A stretch of DNA of 64,000 nt from Hymenobacter sp. BT188 (GTDB lineage Bacteria > Bacteroidota > Bacteroidia > Cytophagales > Hymenobacteraceae). A program made the translations under genes and the position numbers. Below are positions 1 to 8,193 of the stretch, piece after piece. The stretch covers positions 248,001-312,000 of the forward strand of contig NZ_JACSCW010000006.1 of the NCBI RefSeq assembly GCF_014333585.1, in the 5' to 3' direction. Each line of letters begins with the position of its first letter. Position 1 is the first letter of the stretch. The notes below the pieces were generated by a model that worked only from the letters and a program-made list of their open reading frames with translations, searched no databases and was not told where the DNA came from.

Positions 1-7
1 ATCATCA

Positions 8-51
8 GGCTCCCCCTCTTTTTGGGAGAGGGGGCCGGGGAGTGAGGCCAA
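8..51. repeat. Dispersed CTCCCC/GGGGAG hairpin repeat
   Basis: A GC-rich imperfect palindrome (GGCTCCCCCTC, T-rich loop, GAGAGGGGGCC, then GTGAGGCCAA) lies just downstream of moaE. It closely matches the arms of the inverted repeat at 10803-11086, so it belongs to a dispersed family rather than being a one-off terminator. It may still act as a transcription stop for the leftward moaDE operon. Confidence 0.6.
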
Positions 52-60
52 CGTGAAGCC

Positions 61-477
61 CTACGGATGCGCGGCTACCCACACCTGCCCATCCTCGAAC
101 TCCTCTTTCTTCCAGATCGGCACCACTTTTTTCAAGGTGTCGATGATAAACTGACAGGCGGCAAACGACTCGGCGCGGTGGGGCGTAGATACGGCCACCA
201 CCACGGCAACGTAGCCAATTTCGAGCGTGCCTTTGCGATGTACAATGGCTATTTTCTGCAACATAGGCCACTTTTCCTGGGCTTGCTTGGCCACGAGGCG
301 CATCTGGTGCACGGCCATAGCATCGTAGGCTTCGTAGTGCAGGCGCACCACCGGCCGGCCGGTAGACTGATTGCGGACCGTACCAATAAAGGTGTTGACG
401 GCACCCGCGCCTTCGGCTTCTACGGCAGCAATGGTAGCAGCTACGTCGATGGGCTGGTCGGTGAGTTCAATAAGCAT
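61..477 (-). CDS. moaE: Molybdopterin synthase catalytic subunit MoaE
   Basis: This is the large subunit of molybdopterin synthase, which adds two dithiolene sulfurs carried by MoaD to cyclic pyranopterin monophosphate in the cytoplasm. The 138-residue protein has the family motifs FIGTVRN (residues 30-36), HYEAYD (47-52), HRKG (80-83), PHRAESFAAC (99-108) and the lysine-rich active-site stretch KKVVPIWKKE (116-125). An open frame extends 38 codons upstream without family similarity; the ATG at 477 gives the usual MoaE start (MLIELTDQPI) and length. It lies 43 bp downstream of moaD on the same strand, and is probably co-transcribed with it. Confidence 0.95.
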   Translation of the reverse strand: MLIELTDQPIDVAATIAAVEAEGAGAVNTFIGTVRNQSTGRPVVRLHYEAYDAMAVHQMRLVAKQAQEKWPMLQKIAIVHRKGTLEIGYVAVVVAVSTPHRAESFAACQFIIDTLKKVVPIWKKEEFEDGQVWVAAHP

Positions 478-520
478 TAGTAAAGAAAAATAAGCGGCTA
501 AAATCAGACTGGGGGGCTTT

Positions 521-763
521 TTAGCCTCCACTAACGGGCGGAATAAGCGCAATTTCGTCGCGCTCGTGCAATTGATAATCATCGGCGGCATACTCGCTGT
601 TTACGGCTACGGCGCAGCTAGTAAGGTCGCGCAGCTTTGGATAATCAGTGCGCAGCTGCTCCATAAGGCCGGCCACCGATTGCGTATCGGGCGCAGTCAA
701 CTCCAATTCAGAGCTGCCAACGATTTCTTTTGTGATGCCGAAAAGAGAAAGTTTGAGTTTCAT
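521..763 (-). CDS. moaD: Molybdopterin synthase sulfur carrier subunit MoaD
   Basis: A small ubiquitin-fold protein whose C-terminal glycine is adenylated by MoeB and converted to a thiocarboxylate, the sulfur donor for MoaE. It has 80 residues, the usual size, and ends in PPVSGG, with the obligatory terminal Gly-Gly. It is the first gene of a leftward moaD-moaE pair and diverges from moaA. The 138-bp gap to the moaA start should hold both promoters. Confidence 0.93.
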   Translation of the reverse strand: MKLKLSLFGITKEIVGSSELELTAPDTQSVAGLMEQLRTDYPKLRDLTSCAVAVNSEYAADDYQLHERDEIALIPPVSGG

Positions 764-901
764 TTGTTGAGATGTCAGTTCGTAAATTGAGCCTATCTGC
801 GGGCGCTACGTAAAGCAAAGTACATCGAACCATTTTTGTTCCGAAACCGTCCGGTTTACGACGCCGAACGTTATAGATTGCCGCTGCCTTTCACTTCGTC
901 T

Positions 902-1909
902 ATGCCTGTTGCTCCTTCCGTTTTATACGACAATCACGGCCGCCCGCTCGAATACGTGCGCGTAGCCGTTACGGACCGATGCAACCTGCGCTGCTTTTAC
1001 TGCATGCCCGCCGAAGGGATTGAGTATATGCCCAAGCGTGACCTGCTGAGCTACGAAGAAATGGAGCGCGTGGTCGGTATTCTGGCCGGACTGGGCGTGC
1101 GCAAAGTACGGCTTACGGGTGGTGAGCCCTTCGTGCGCCGCGACTTAGTACCCTTTATGGATCGGCTGAGCCGGATTCCGGGCATTCAGGATATCAGCCT
1201 GACTACCAATGGCGTACTTACGGCTCCGCACATCCCCGAGCTGGTACGAATGGGCATCCGCAGCGTTAACCTAAGCCTCGATACGCTCGATCAGGCCCGC
1301 TTCCTGCGCATCACCCGCCGCGATGAACTGCCCCGCGTGCTGGATACGCTATACAAGCTGCTGGCCACCAATATTGCGGTCAAAATAAACGCCGTGGTAA
1401 TGGACGGGCAAAACATCGAAGACCTGATTCCGCTGGCTGAGCTTACCCGCGAACTACCCGTTGATGTGCGTTTTATTGAAGAAATGCCCTTCAACGGCGG
1501 CAGCCACGGTGCCATTGCCTTGCCTTGGAATCACATTCGCATTCGGGAGCATTTGCGGGGGGCTTTTCCGGGCCTGCACGCGCTGCCTACGCCGGCAGGC
1601 GCCACGGCTACGGCCTATGCTATTCCGGGCCACATGGGCCAAATCGGTATTATTGCCGCTTACTCACGGACTTTCTGTGGCACCTGCAACCGCATTCGCC
1701 TCACGGCAGAAGGCGGCCTCAAAACCTGCCTCTACGATCAGGGTGTGCTCGATGTGCGGGCATTACTACGTAGCGGCAGCTCCGACGAAGAGGTATGCGC
1801 CGCACTAGTCTACGCCTTCCGCCACCGCGCCGCCGATGGCTTCGAGGCCGAGCGACAGCGCCCTGTGCATCAGCTCAGCTTCGAGTCGATGTCGACAATC
1901 GGAGGTTAG
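902..1909 (+). CDS. moaA: GTP 3',8-cyclase MoaA (radical SAM)
   Basis: Catalyses the first step of molybdenum cofactor synthesis, the radical SAM rearrangement of GTP to 3',8-cyclo-GTP. The 335-residue protein has the N-terminal SAM cluster motif CNLRCFYC (Cys27, 31, 34), the LTGGEP motif, and a C-terminal second 4Fe-4S region (FCGTCNRIRLT followed by KTCLYDQG). It ends in a conserved Gly-Gly. An in-frame TTG at 836 would add 22 residues, but the ATG at 902 precedes the typical MoaA N-terminus and is preferred. moaC, moeA and mogA are not in the window and may lie to the left. Confidence 0.95.
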   Translation: MPVAPSVLYDNHGRPLEYVRVAVTDRCNLRCFYCMPAEGIEYMPKRDLLSYEEMERVVGILAGLGVRKVRLTGGEPFVRRDLVPFMDRLSRIPGIQDISLTTNGVLTAPHIPELVRMGIRSVNLSLDTLDQARFLRITRRDELPRVLDTLYKLLATNIAVKINAVVMDGQNIEDLIPLAELTRELPVDVRFIEEMPFNGGSHGAIALPWNHIRIREHLRGAFPGLHALPTPAGATATAYAIPGHMGQIGIIAAYSRTFCGTCNRIRLTAEGGLKTCLYDQGVLDVRALLRSGSSDEEVCAALVYAFRHRAADGFEAERQRPVHQLSFESMSTIGG

Positions 1910-1979
1910 GCGCTTAGGGCTCTGCTCTTATTTGTTAAAGCAAAAGAGACATTTGGGATTTTAACGTAATTTTAATTTT

Positions 1980-2050
1980 GCGTTCCCTTTGCGTTCCCTT
2001 TGCGTTCCCTTTGCGTTCCCTTTGCGTTCCCTTTGCGTTCCCTTTGCGTT
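1980..2050. repeat. 11-bp tandem repeat, about 6.5 copies
   Basis: Six perfect consecutive copies of GCGTTCCCTTT followed by a partial copy (GCGTT) sit in the AT-rich gap between moaA and the small ORF at 2190. The period equals roughly one DNA helical turn. Lack of divergence between copies implies recent slippage expansion. The span contains no gene. Confidence 0.95.
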
Positions 2051-2189
2051 TATTTAAAAAATACCCCGTTTAAGTAAGTATTAACACATACTTGATGCAG
2101 CAAACTACTTTTACTATTTAAGTATTATTTCAAGAAAATACAGGTCTGCTCAGCTTGCACAAAAGATAAGAGGATTGGAAATTGCAGGT

Positions 2190-2402
2190 ATGAAACCTTT
2201 GCAACCTTCTGACTTGATGCAGCGTGACGGGCGCGAGCGGGCAGTAGCTTGGGCTCTGGCTATTACGCAAAACACACCGCTAGCACCTGCGCAGCGTGAG
2301 CAGCAGTTATTAAATCAGTTTGTAGCCGGCGAACTCTCTCTGGACGCGGTAATTACCCTTCTGGATGAGGGGACAGAGGACCAGAAGTCTTTACCTCTCT
2401 AG
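2190..2402 (+). CDS. Small VbhA-like antitoxin-type protein
   Basis: A 70-residue protein. The segment REQQLLNQFVAGELSLDAV resembles the short helical 'antitoxin VbhA' domain, which in other bacteria inhibits Fic AMP-transferases. The ATG at 2190 is preferred over the TTG at 2175. No Fic-domain toxin is visible next to it, so it is either an orphan antitoxin, a remnant, or a protein using the same helical module for something else. It converges with, and at its 3' end overlaps, the frameshifted ORF on the opposite strand (2353-2579). The family assignment rests on pattern recognition only. Confidence 0.5.
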   Translation: MKPLQPSDLMQRDGRERAVAWALAITQNTPLAPAQREQQLLNQFVAGELSLDAVITLLDEGTEDQKSLPL

Positions 2403-2579
2403 AATCAAACGATTGGTTAAGAATAGCGCAGAAAGCGCAGTGCGTTCGATTATTCCCGGTGCCCGGCAGCCGATAAAACTCCTCCACGCTCTTGGCAATG
2501 GCGACTCATCATTGTCGTGGTATACGTCTTTGACTCCGATGCCACGCACTAAAGAATAAAACGGAGTAATACGCTTCAT
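2353..2579 (-). pseudogene. Frameshifted small Cys-containing protein (VYHDN...YRLPGTG family)
   Basis: From the ATG at 2579 the minus strand encodes MKRITPFYSLVRGIGVKDVY then HDNDES, after which the frame loses sense. One frame over, the sequence continues as IAKSVEEFYRLPGTGNNR then THCAFCAILNQ and stops at 2353. Joined by one missing base near 2499-2501, this gives a protein of about 72 residues. It matches a pattern I associate with short Bacteroidota proteins, VYHDN-x-x-CP-x-x-K...YR-x-PGTG...C-x-x-C. The residue expected to be Cys after VYHDNDE is Ser here. Either a real single-base deletion inactivated the gene or the assembly has an error. Confidence 0.6.
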
Positions 2580-2583
2580 GGTA

Positions 2584-2617
2584 AGCTCAACGGCAAACCA
2601 CAGGTTTTGGTTGAGCT
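2584..2617. repeat. Nested inverted repeat upstream of the frameshifted ORF
   Basis: AGCTCAAC (2584-2591) pairs with GTTGAGCT (2610-2617), and an inner AAACC/GGTTT pair extends the hairpin. It lies immediately 5' of the ATG at 2579 on the minus strand, so it could be an operator or leader hairpin. The rest of 2618-2813 shows nothing recognisable. Confidence 0.35.
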
Positions 2618-2813
2618 AAGGAAGAGCTTGGCAGGCCGCCATGCCTTACGGCAATTGTAGTCTCACTTATTGATATACAATACCTTACATCTGGCTGCGG
2701 ATAGCTCATATAGCTTACAGCCGGCATAGTTGCGCCGCTTGCCGTAGTGTAATAGCTTAGTAGTAAATTAGCTTAGCTACTTGGCCACCAGCAATTAGGC
2801 GCGAGCCTATGCC

Positions 2814-3620
2814 ATGAAACTTTTCCTCGTTGCATTTGGCGTAGTCTTCGTGCTGTATGCGGCGGTATGCTGCCTGCTTTATTATAAGCAGGAAAGCTTG
2901 CTGTTCTTTCCGCAAAAATTGCCCCCCGACTACCGTTTCTCCTTCCCCGCATCGTTCGAGGAGCGTTGGATAGCGGCCGTCGATGGCACGCGTCTGCATG
3001 GCTTGCTCTTCACCACGCCAGCCCCAAAAGGCCTTATCTTTTACTTACACGGCAACGCCGGCTCGCTGGCCGACTGGGGCGATGTGGCTCCGGTGTACAC
3101 CAGTCTCGGCTACGACGTGTTTATGCTCGACTACCGGGGCTACGGCAAAAGCGAGGGAGTAATCAGTACCGAAAAGCAGCTTATCAGTGATGCGGCGGCA
3201 GCATATGAGCACGTAAAAGTTCGGTACCAAGACGACCAGATAGTGGTGCTAGGCTACTCGCTGGGCACGGGGCTGGCAACCTGGCTCGCGGCTCATTATC
3301 AGCCCAGGCTGCTCATTCTGCAAGCTCCATACTACAGCTTTCAGGACCTGGCCCAGCACTTTTATCCCTGGGTGCCGGGAGTGTTGCTTCGTTATCCTAT
3401 GCGCACCCACGAATTATTGCCGCAGGTGAAAGCGCCGGTCGTGCTCATCCACGGCGACCAGGACGAGGTGGTGTATTACGGCTCGTCGCTGAAGCTTAAG
3501 CCCTTACTCAAACCCTCCGACCGGCTTATTACGCTGCCCGGAATTGGGCACAACGGCATGACCGAAACGCCTATCTACCAAACAATCATCCGGGGAATTC
3601 TGAGCACGCCGACGGTATAA
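2814..3620 (+). CDS. Membrane-anchored alpha/beta hydrolase (BEM46/YsgA-like)
   Basis: A serine hydrolase of 268 residues with one N-terminal hydrophobic segment (about residues 3-24), so it is probably anchored in the inner membrane facing the periplasm. The oxyanion motif is LHGNAG, the nucleophile elbow is GYSLGTG, the acid lies in HGDQDEVV, and the catalytic His is in GIGHNGM. Substrate is not predictable; the family includes bacterial homologues of eukaryotic BEM46/ABHD13. It converges on the molybdate transporter with a 42-bp gap and has no obvious tie to cofactor synthesis. Confidence 0.85.
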   Translation: MKLFLVAFGVVFVLYAAVCCLLYYKQESLLFFPQKLPPDYRFSFPASFEERWIAAVDGTRLHGLLFTTPAPKGLIFYLHGNAGSLADWGDVAPVYTSLGYDVFMLDYRGYGKSEGVISTEKQLISDAAAAYEHVKVRYQDDQIVVLGYSLGTGLATWLAAHYQPRLLILQAPYYSFQDLAQHFYPWVPGVLLRYPMRTHELLPQVKAPVVLIHGDQDEVVYYGSSLKLKPLLKPSDRLITLPGIGHNGMTETPIYQTIIRGILSTPTV

Positions 3621-3662
3621 CTCTGCGGTTTGCCTGCGCAACACGTGTGTTTGCTGCACCTA

Positions 3663-4823
3663 TCACTTACCCAAGCCTGCCCAGCCGCGCTGCATAGCGT
3701 AGTACACCGCCGTACCAACCACCAACCCTACCAGATACCCGTAAGGCAGCCCGCCACAAAGCAAACCCACCAGCAAGGCCACCAGCAAATCAGCGCGGGA
3801 GCCGGTCAGGTCGCGGATAAGAGCAGCGAGGGTCAGGGATTCAAACAAGAGCAGAATGCCGAGAATAGGCAGCGGGAATATCTGCACAATTTGGGCGAAG
3901 CCCTGGCTGAAAAACAGCCCCATTACCAAAAAAAGCCCCCCATACAGAATAACGGAGCCCCCGGAGCGCGCCCCAAACGCGTGGTGCCCTACTAGCCCGC
4001 CGGAGCCGTGGCACACCGGCACGCCGCCGAAAAACGGATTGACCAGATTCATCAGCGAGTAAGTGAAGCTGATTTGGCGGACGGTGATACGGCGCTCGGG
4101 GAAGAAATCGGTGAGGACTTGCTTGGTAGCCAGAATGGAATTGCCGAGGGACAGCGGAATCTGGGGCAAGGCTAATAGCAGGGCACCCGTCAGCACATCG
4201 GCGCGGTTGGGCGTGTGCCAGGTAGGCAAATGGAAGCCCAGCGCGGCGTAGGAAGAGGCCAGATCGAGCTTGAAAATCAAGGCATAAATGCCCCCCAGCG
4301 CAATAACTAACAATGCCGCCGGCCAGCGCCGGTTGCCAAGCAGCGCCACCGTGACGCCAAACGCCGCAGCCGCCAATAAATAGCCCCCCAAGCCATCGGC
4401 GGGCACGTATTCCTTGAGCGCCAGCGAGGCCAGCTGCAACGCCAACCCCAGTTGAATGCCGCGCACTACGGGCTTGGGCACCAGGCGGGCCAGCCCGTCA
4501 ATCAGCCCCAGCACCGACAGCAGAAACATGAACACGCCAATGGCTAGCCCACCACCAAAGATGACGTTGCCGGGCAACTTTTGGGCGATAACCAAGGCGG
4601 CAAACGCCTTTAGCGGCTGCACCGGCATCGGTAGTCCATACCAAAAACCCGAAAACAGCTGCATCAGCCCGAACATGATCAGCACACTGGCGCTATCAAC
4701 GTTTGAGGCGGCTATGATGCCAATAAGCAGCGGCAGATCGGTGCCTAAATCCCCGAAGGCGCCCGCCAGCTCATTGCGGTCAAAACGAATACGGCGCGGG
4801 GCCGGGGCGATACTGGGGAGCAT
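3663..4823 (-). CDS. MOT1-type molybdate/sulfate transporter
   Basis: A polytopic membrane protein of 386 residues with about ten hydrophobic segments. It has the two signatures of the MOT1 branch of the SulP superfamily: AGAFGDLGTDLPLLIG near residue 20-35 and LPMPVQPLKAFAALV near 65-80. MOT1 proteins import molybdate at high affinity, which fits the surrounding moa, moeB and fdhD genes. The ORF opens at a GTG (4832), but the ATG three codons in is used here. Substrate choice between molybdate and sulfate is inferred from context. Confidence 0.85.
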   Translation of the reverse strand: MLPSIAPAPRRIRFDRNELAGAFGDLGTDLPLLIGIIAASNVDSASVLIMFGLMQLFSGFWYGLPMPVQPLKAFAALVIAQKLPGNVIFGGGLAIGVFMFLLSVLGLIDGLARLVPKPVVRGIQLGLALQLASLALKEYVPADGLGGYLLAAAAFGVTVALLGNRRWPAALLVIALGGIYALIFKLDLASSYAALGFHLPTWHTPNRADVLTGALLLALPQIPLSLGNSILATKQVLTDFFPERRITVRQISFTYSLMNLVNPFFGGVPVCHGSGGLVGHHAFGARSGGSVILYGGLFLVMGLFFSQGFAQIVQIFPLPILGILLLFESLTLAALIRDLTGSRADLLVALLVGLLCGGLPYGYLVGLVVGTAVYYAMQRGWAGLGK

Positions 4824-4891
4824 TTTTGGCACTTATAATCTTACAGAAGGGCTGCGCGGACAGGTGGCTGAAGCAATTATTCTAGCGACGC

Positions 4892-5302
4892 TTATGCTTT
4901 CTGCAACCAGCGCGTGGTCTCGCCTTCGTCATCAAAAACATTGACCAGAAAAGGACGCTCCGGCGCGAGCATATACGCCACGTATTGCTGGTGCGCTGGG
5001 TCGTTACGAAAGCGGTCGTAGATATAAGTCGAATTTAGAACGCCTAAGCGCAGGCGCTGGGGCAATAAGCGGGCGGCGGCTTGGGGGTAGAAGGTAGCGC
5101 TGGCCCACGCGCTCAGCTGCGGATCGGTGTTTTCGCGGCGGCGCACATCCAGCAGCCAGCGGGCGCAGTTATGTTCGGCCGCCACCTCCAGCATGGTCTG
5201 ATAATCAGCCTGCAAGACCGGCAGAGACGCATCCTGGTGCCAACGCACAATTAAAATTCCTAAATCGGGGCGGTAAGTAATGGTGCGGGTGGTGGTATCC
5301 AA
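4892..5302 (-). CDS. Small SpoIIAA/STAS-like hypothetical protein
   Basis: A soluble protein of 136 residues of alpha/beta pattern, without signal peptide. The segment ARWLLDVRRRENTDP followed by ASATFYPQAAARL resembles the SpoIIAA-like/STAS-type proteins common in Hymenobacter and relatives, which have no established biochemical role. No ATG is available: the frame opens at TTG (5302) and the next in-frame Met is about residue 37. It sits between the transporter and moeB on the same strand with gaps of 68 and 110 bp. Function unknown. Confidence 0.65.
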   Translation of the reverse strand: MDTTTRTITYRPDLGILIVRWHQDASLPVLQADYQTMLEVAAEHNCARWLLDVRRRENTDPQLSAWASATFYPQAAARLLPQRLRLGVLNSTYIYDRFRNDPAHQQYVAYMLAPERPFLVNVFDDEGETTRWLQKA

Positions 5303-5412
5303 CGGGGGTAGAATTAGGGCTGAAGCAGAATAAGCAGGCTCGGGTCAAAGATGCATCGAATACTATACTTAGCCCGTGTTCTAAGTAAACCACTATCTTC
5401 TAAAATCTTCCC

Positions 5413-6522
5413 TCAATACTGCGGCATAGTTGGGTCAACCTCTAGTGCCCAGGCATGAATGCCCCCCGTCAGGTTTTGCAGATTGGTGAAGCCCGCCTTG
5501 GTTTGCAGCTCCGTAATAGCCGCCGCGCTCCGCCCCCCGTGGTGGCAATACACCACAATAGGGTGATGGCGGGGTAGCAGGCCGGCGCGCGCCACTACTT
5601 GGCTCAGCGGAATAAGCGTGGCCCCCGGCAAATGAAAGCGGTAGTACTCCTCCGGCTCGCGCACATCCAGCAGAAACGGCGGCGCCTCGGAGGCCAGCAG
5701 CTCCGCCAGCTCCGGCGCCGTTACGGCTACTGGCGTGGCCGAGCAGAGCTCCGCATAATCGGCGGGGGAAGCCGTGCTGAGGTTGAGTAGGGAGTGCTCG
5801 GGGTGGCGCGAAAAGCGCAGAATGCGCGACTGAAAACTCAGCGCATCGAACACCCAGAGCCGACCGCGCAGCGCTTCGCCCAGCCCCAGCAGCACCTTGA
5901 GCACCTCCGTAGCCTGAGCGCAGCCAATGAGGCCGGGCAGCACGCCTAGCACGCCGGTAGTGTCGCAGTTGGGTGCCTCAGCCGCCGAAGGCGTTGTCGG
6001 AAACAGGCAGCGGTACGTAGGGCCGTCCTGATAATTGAACACCGAAACCTGCCCTTCAAACTTATAAATGGCCCCCGAAACCAGTGGTCGGCCCACGCTT
6101 ACGCAGGCGTCGTTGAGCAGGTAGCGGGTGGCAAAATTATCAGAGCCATCGACCACCAGATCGTAGGCGGCAACCAGCTTTTCGACGCTCACCCTATCGA
6201 CGCGCCGAGCATGGGTTTCACATTTGATGGATGGATTGAGGCGCTTTACGGCTCGGGCGGCAGCGTCCGCCTTCATTTGGCCAATATCGGCGTTGCCGAA
6301 TAGAACCTGACGTTGCAGGTTGCTGAGCTCCACTCGGTCGGAGTCGGCAATGCCGAGCGTCCCAACACCGGCAGCAGCCAGGTATTGCAGCACCGGACAG
6401 CCCAGGCCACCAGCGCCTACCACCAGCACCCGCGCGCCCAGCAGCCGCGCCTGGCCCTCCTCCCCTATTTCGGGCAGCTGAAGGTGACGGCGGTAGCGTT
6501 GACGGTCTTCTTGAGTAAGCAT
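5413..6522 (-). CDS. moeB: MoeB/ThiF-type adenylyltransferase fused to a rhodanese domain
   Basis: An E1-like enzyme that adenylates the C-terminal Gly of MoaD (or ThiS) so that sulfur can be loaded. Of 369 residues, the N-terminal 250 form the ThiF fold: RYRRHLQLPEIGEEGQ at the start, the ATP loop VVGAGGLGCPVLQYLAAAG, SDNFATRYLLND, and the region CDTTGVLGVLPGLIG. The C-terminal 100 are a rhodanese domain (FLLDVREPEEY ... YCHHGGRSA) with the active-site Cys in YCHHGGRS, which would carry the persulfide. This matches the MOCS3/MoeBR architecture, which joins adenylation and sulfur transfer in one chain. Its position between the transporter and fdhD supports a molybdenum-cofactor role; ThiS as an additional partner is possible. 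Confidence 0.9.
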   Translation of the reverse strand: MLTQEDRQRYRRHLQLPEIGEEGQARLLGARVLVVGAGGLGCPVLQYLAAAGVGTLGIADSDRVELSNLQRQVLFGNADIGQMKADAAARAVKRLNPSIKCETHARRVDRVSVEKLVAAYDLVVDGSDNFATRYLLNDACVSVGRPLVSGAIYKFEGQVSVFNYQDGPTYRCLFPTTPSAAEAPNCDTTGVLGVLPGLIGCAQATEVLKVLLGLGEALRGRLWVFDALSFQSRILRFSRHPEHSLLNLSTASPADYAELCSATPVAVTAPELAELLASEAPPFLLDVREPEEYYRFHLPGATLIPLSQVVARAGLLPRHHPIVVYCHHGGRSAAAITELQTKAGFTNLQNLTGGIHAWALEVDPTMPQY

Positions 6523-6634
6523 ACGTAAATATAAGAACCTGACGAAAGCCTGTTGTAGGACACAAACTAACTTCGGGCTCCTAGGGTTAATTACCAGCGG
6601 CGCGAGTACTCAATCTGGCTTATCTTATCAGATG

Positions 6635-6747
6635 AACAAGGTAGAGACGCAACACTTTGCGTCTTGTCGTTGAACGACTGGAACCGGGCTTATTACTAAA
6701 CAGCGGAGCGAACGACGAGACGCAAAGTGTTGCGTCTCTACCTTGTT
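6635..6747. repeat. Long inverted repeat of the GTAGAGACGCAA family
   Basis: Two 36-bp arms (6635-6670 and 6712-6747) are reverse complements with a single mismatch, separated by 41 bp. Each arm is itself palindromic (AGACGCAA, CACT, TTGCGTCT), so the element can fold as one long cruciform or two small hairpins. It sits in the divergent gap between moeB and fdhD. It looks like a MITE- or REP-type element of a family I recognise from Hymenobacter intergenic regions; no transposase is nearby. Confidence 0.9.
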
Positions 6748-6778
6748 CTATTTCCACAATTCTCGCTTTTACACTTTT

Positions 6779-7672
6779 ATGTCCGCACCCATTTTTTTGC
6801 CCCCCACCAGCTACGACTACGTTACCGTGCACAAGGTGCAAGGCGAAGAAATAACCGTAGCCTCTGATGTGCTGGCCGCCGAAGAGCCGCTGGAAATTCG
6901 GATTGGCTACGGGCCCAGCGGTCAGCGGGAACACCGCACGCTCTCCATTACCATGCGCACGCCCGGCCACGACTTTGAGCTGGCCGCTGGCTTTTTGCTC
7001 ACCGAAGGCATTATCCGGGGCCGCCATGATTTGCAGGGCATTATCTACTGCCCCGATGTGGAAAAAGAGGAAGAGCGCGAGAACGTAGTTCGGGCCGAGC
7101 TAGCCCCCGCCGCCACTCCCGATTTGCCCCGCCTGGAGCGTCACTTTTATACCAGCAGCAGCTGCGGCGTCTGCGGCAAAACCAGCATCGACGCGGTGCA
7201 CGCGGCTTCCTGCCCAGTGCTGCCCAAAAATGCCCCCCACGTAGCTGCGGCCGTCATTCATCAGCTACCGGAGCGGCAGCGGGCGGCGCAGGCATTATTT
7301 GAGCAAACGGGCGGCTTGCACGCGGCGGCTTTGTTTTCGCCCGAAGGCGAGTTGTTGCTGCTGCGAGAAGATGTAGGCCGGCACAATGCCTTGGATAAAG
7401 TAATTGGGGCGGCGCTGCTTCAGGAACAGCTTCCCCTGCACAACTCGATATTGCTGGTGAGCGGGCGGGCATCGTTTGAGCTGGTGCAGAAAGCAGCGGT
7501 GGCAGGCATTCCCATCATGGCCGCCGTGGGGGCGCCCAGCTCGCTGGCGGTGCAGGCCGCCCAAAACTTTGGCATGACGCTCTGCGGATTCGTTCGTCAG
7601 GGGCGCTACAACGTATATTGTGGGGAATGGCGCATTCTTACCAACCCGGCACCCTATGAAACTTCGCATTGA
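6779..7672 (+). CDS. fdhD: Formate dehydrogenase accessory sulfurtransferase FdhD
   Basis: FdhD transfers sulfur from a cysteine desulfurase to the molybdenum cofactor, and is needed for active formate dehydrogenases. The 297-residue protein has the Cys loop SSSCGVCGK (Cys129 and Cys132), EDVGRHNALDKVIG, and LLVSGRASFELVQKA near the C-terminus. The ATG at 6779 is chosen; the frame is open upstream to 6743 but that part runs into the repeat arm. It overlaps the next small gene by 17 bp and lies 521 bp ahead of the molybdoenzyme it probably matures. Confidence 0.95.
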   Translation: MSAPIFLPPTSYDYVTVHKVQGEEITVASDVLAAEEPLEIRIGYGPSGQREHRTLSITMRTPGHDFELAAGFLLTEGIIRGRHDLQGIIYCPDVEKEEERENVVRAELAPAATPDLPRLERHFYTSSSCGVCGKTSIDAVHAASCPVLPKNAPHVAAAVIHQLPERQRAAQALFEQTGGLHAAALFSPEGELLLLREDVGRHNALDKVIGAALLQEQLPLHNSILLVSGRASFELVQKAAVAGIPIMAAVGAPSSLAVQAAQNFGMTLCGFVRQGRYNVYCGEWRILTNPAPYETSH

Positions 7673-7979
7673 AGACAATTCCCTTCGCCTTCGCCTCTCT
7701 GAGGCAGAGGTCCATCAGTTTGCCGATGCTGGCCGGGTCGCGGCGGTACTGCCGCTGGGTCCTACCAACGCCGACGTCCTAACGTATGCTCTGGAGCGAG
7801 TAGAAACGGAGCATTTTCGGGTGACGTATGGGGCCGGCGCCATCACTGTGAAAGTGCCCGCTACTCTGGCCAACCAGTGGACCACGACTGACCAAAACGG
7901 TCTTTCGGCCACGCTTCTGCTTACCGATACACAGTCCCTTAAAGTTTTAATCGAGAAGGATCTGGACTGCCGGCACTAA
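7656..7979 (+). CDS. Small protein overlapping fdhD (DUF7009-like)
   Basis: A 107-residue soluble protein beginning MKLRIEDNSLRLRLSEAEV. I associate this N-terminus with a short Bacteroidota family (DUF7009) that recurs beside fdhD, but this is recalled and not tested. The start codon lies inside the 3' end of fdhD (17-bp overlap), so translation is probably coupled. The location between fdhD and a formate-dehydrogenase-type enzyme points to a role in molybdoenzyme maturation or cofactor handling; no catalytic motif is visible. Confidence 0.75.
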   Translation: MKLRIEDNSLRLRLSEAEVHQFADAGRVAAVLPLGPTNADVLTYALERVETEHFRVTYGAGAITVKVPATLANQWTTTDQNGLSATLLLTDTQSLKVLIEKDLDCRH

Positions 7980-8193
7980 GCCGCCGATGGGTAATGTCCG
8001 TCACGGATGTTGCTGAGTTCGTGCACAGAAATTTCGTGGCACAAGCTCTCCGTGGCGAATCTGGCTTTTGAGCTTGAAAATGATTAAAAACCAAGAATTG
8101 CCTAATTTGGTTAACTAAGAACTCAGCGCTGAATTTCAGTTAGTTCGGGTTTCTGCCTTCCCACCCTGTTTCACCCCATTCTTTCGTTTTGTT

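Noticed and set aside
1980..2050. CRISPR array
   Set aside because: The 11-bp units are contiguous with no spacers; it is a simple tandem repeat. No cas genes are present.
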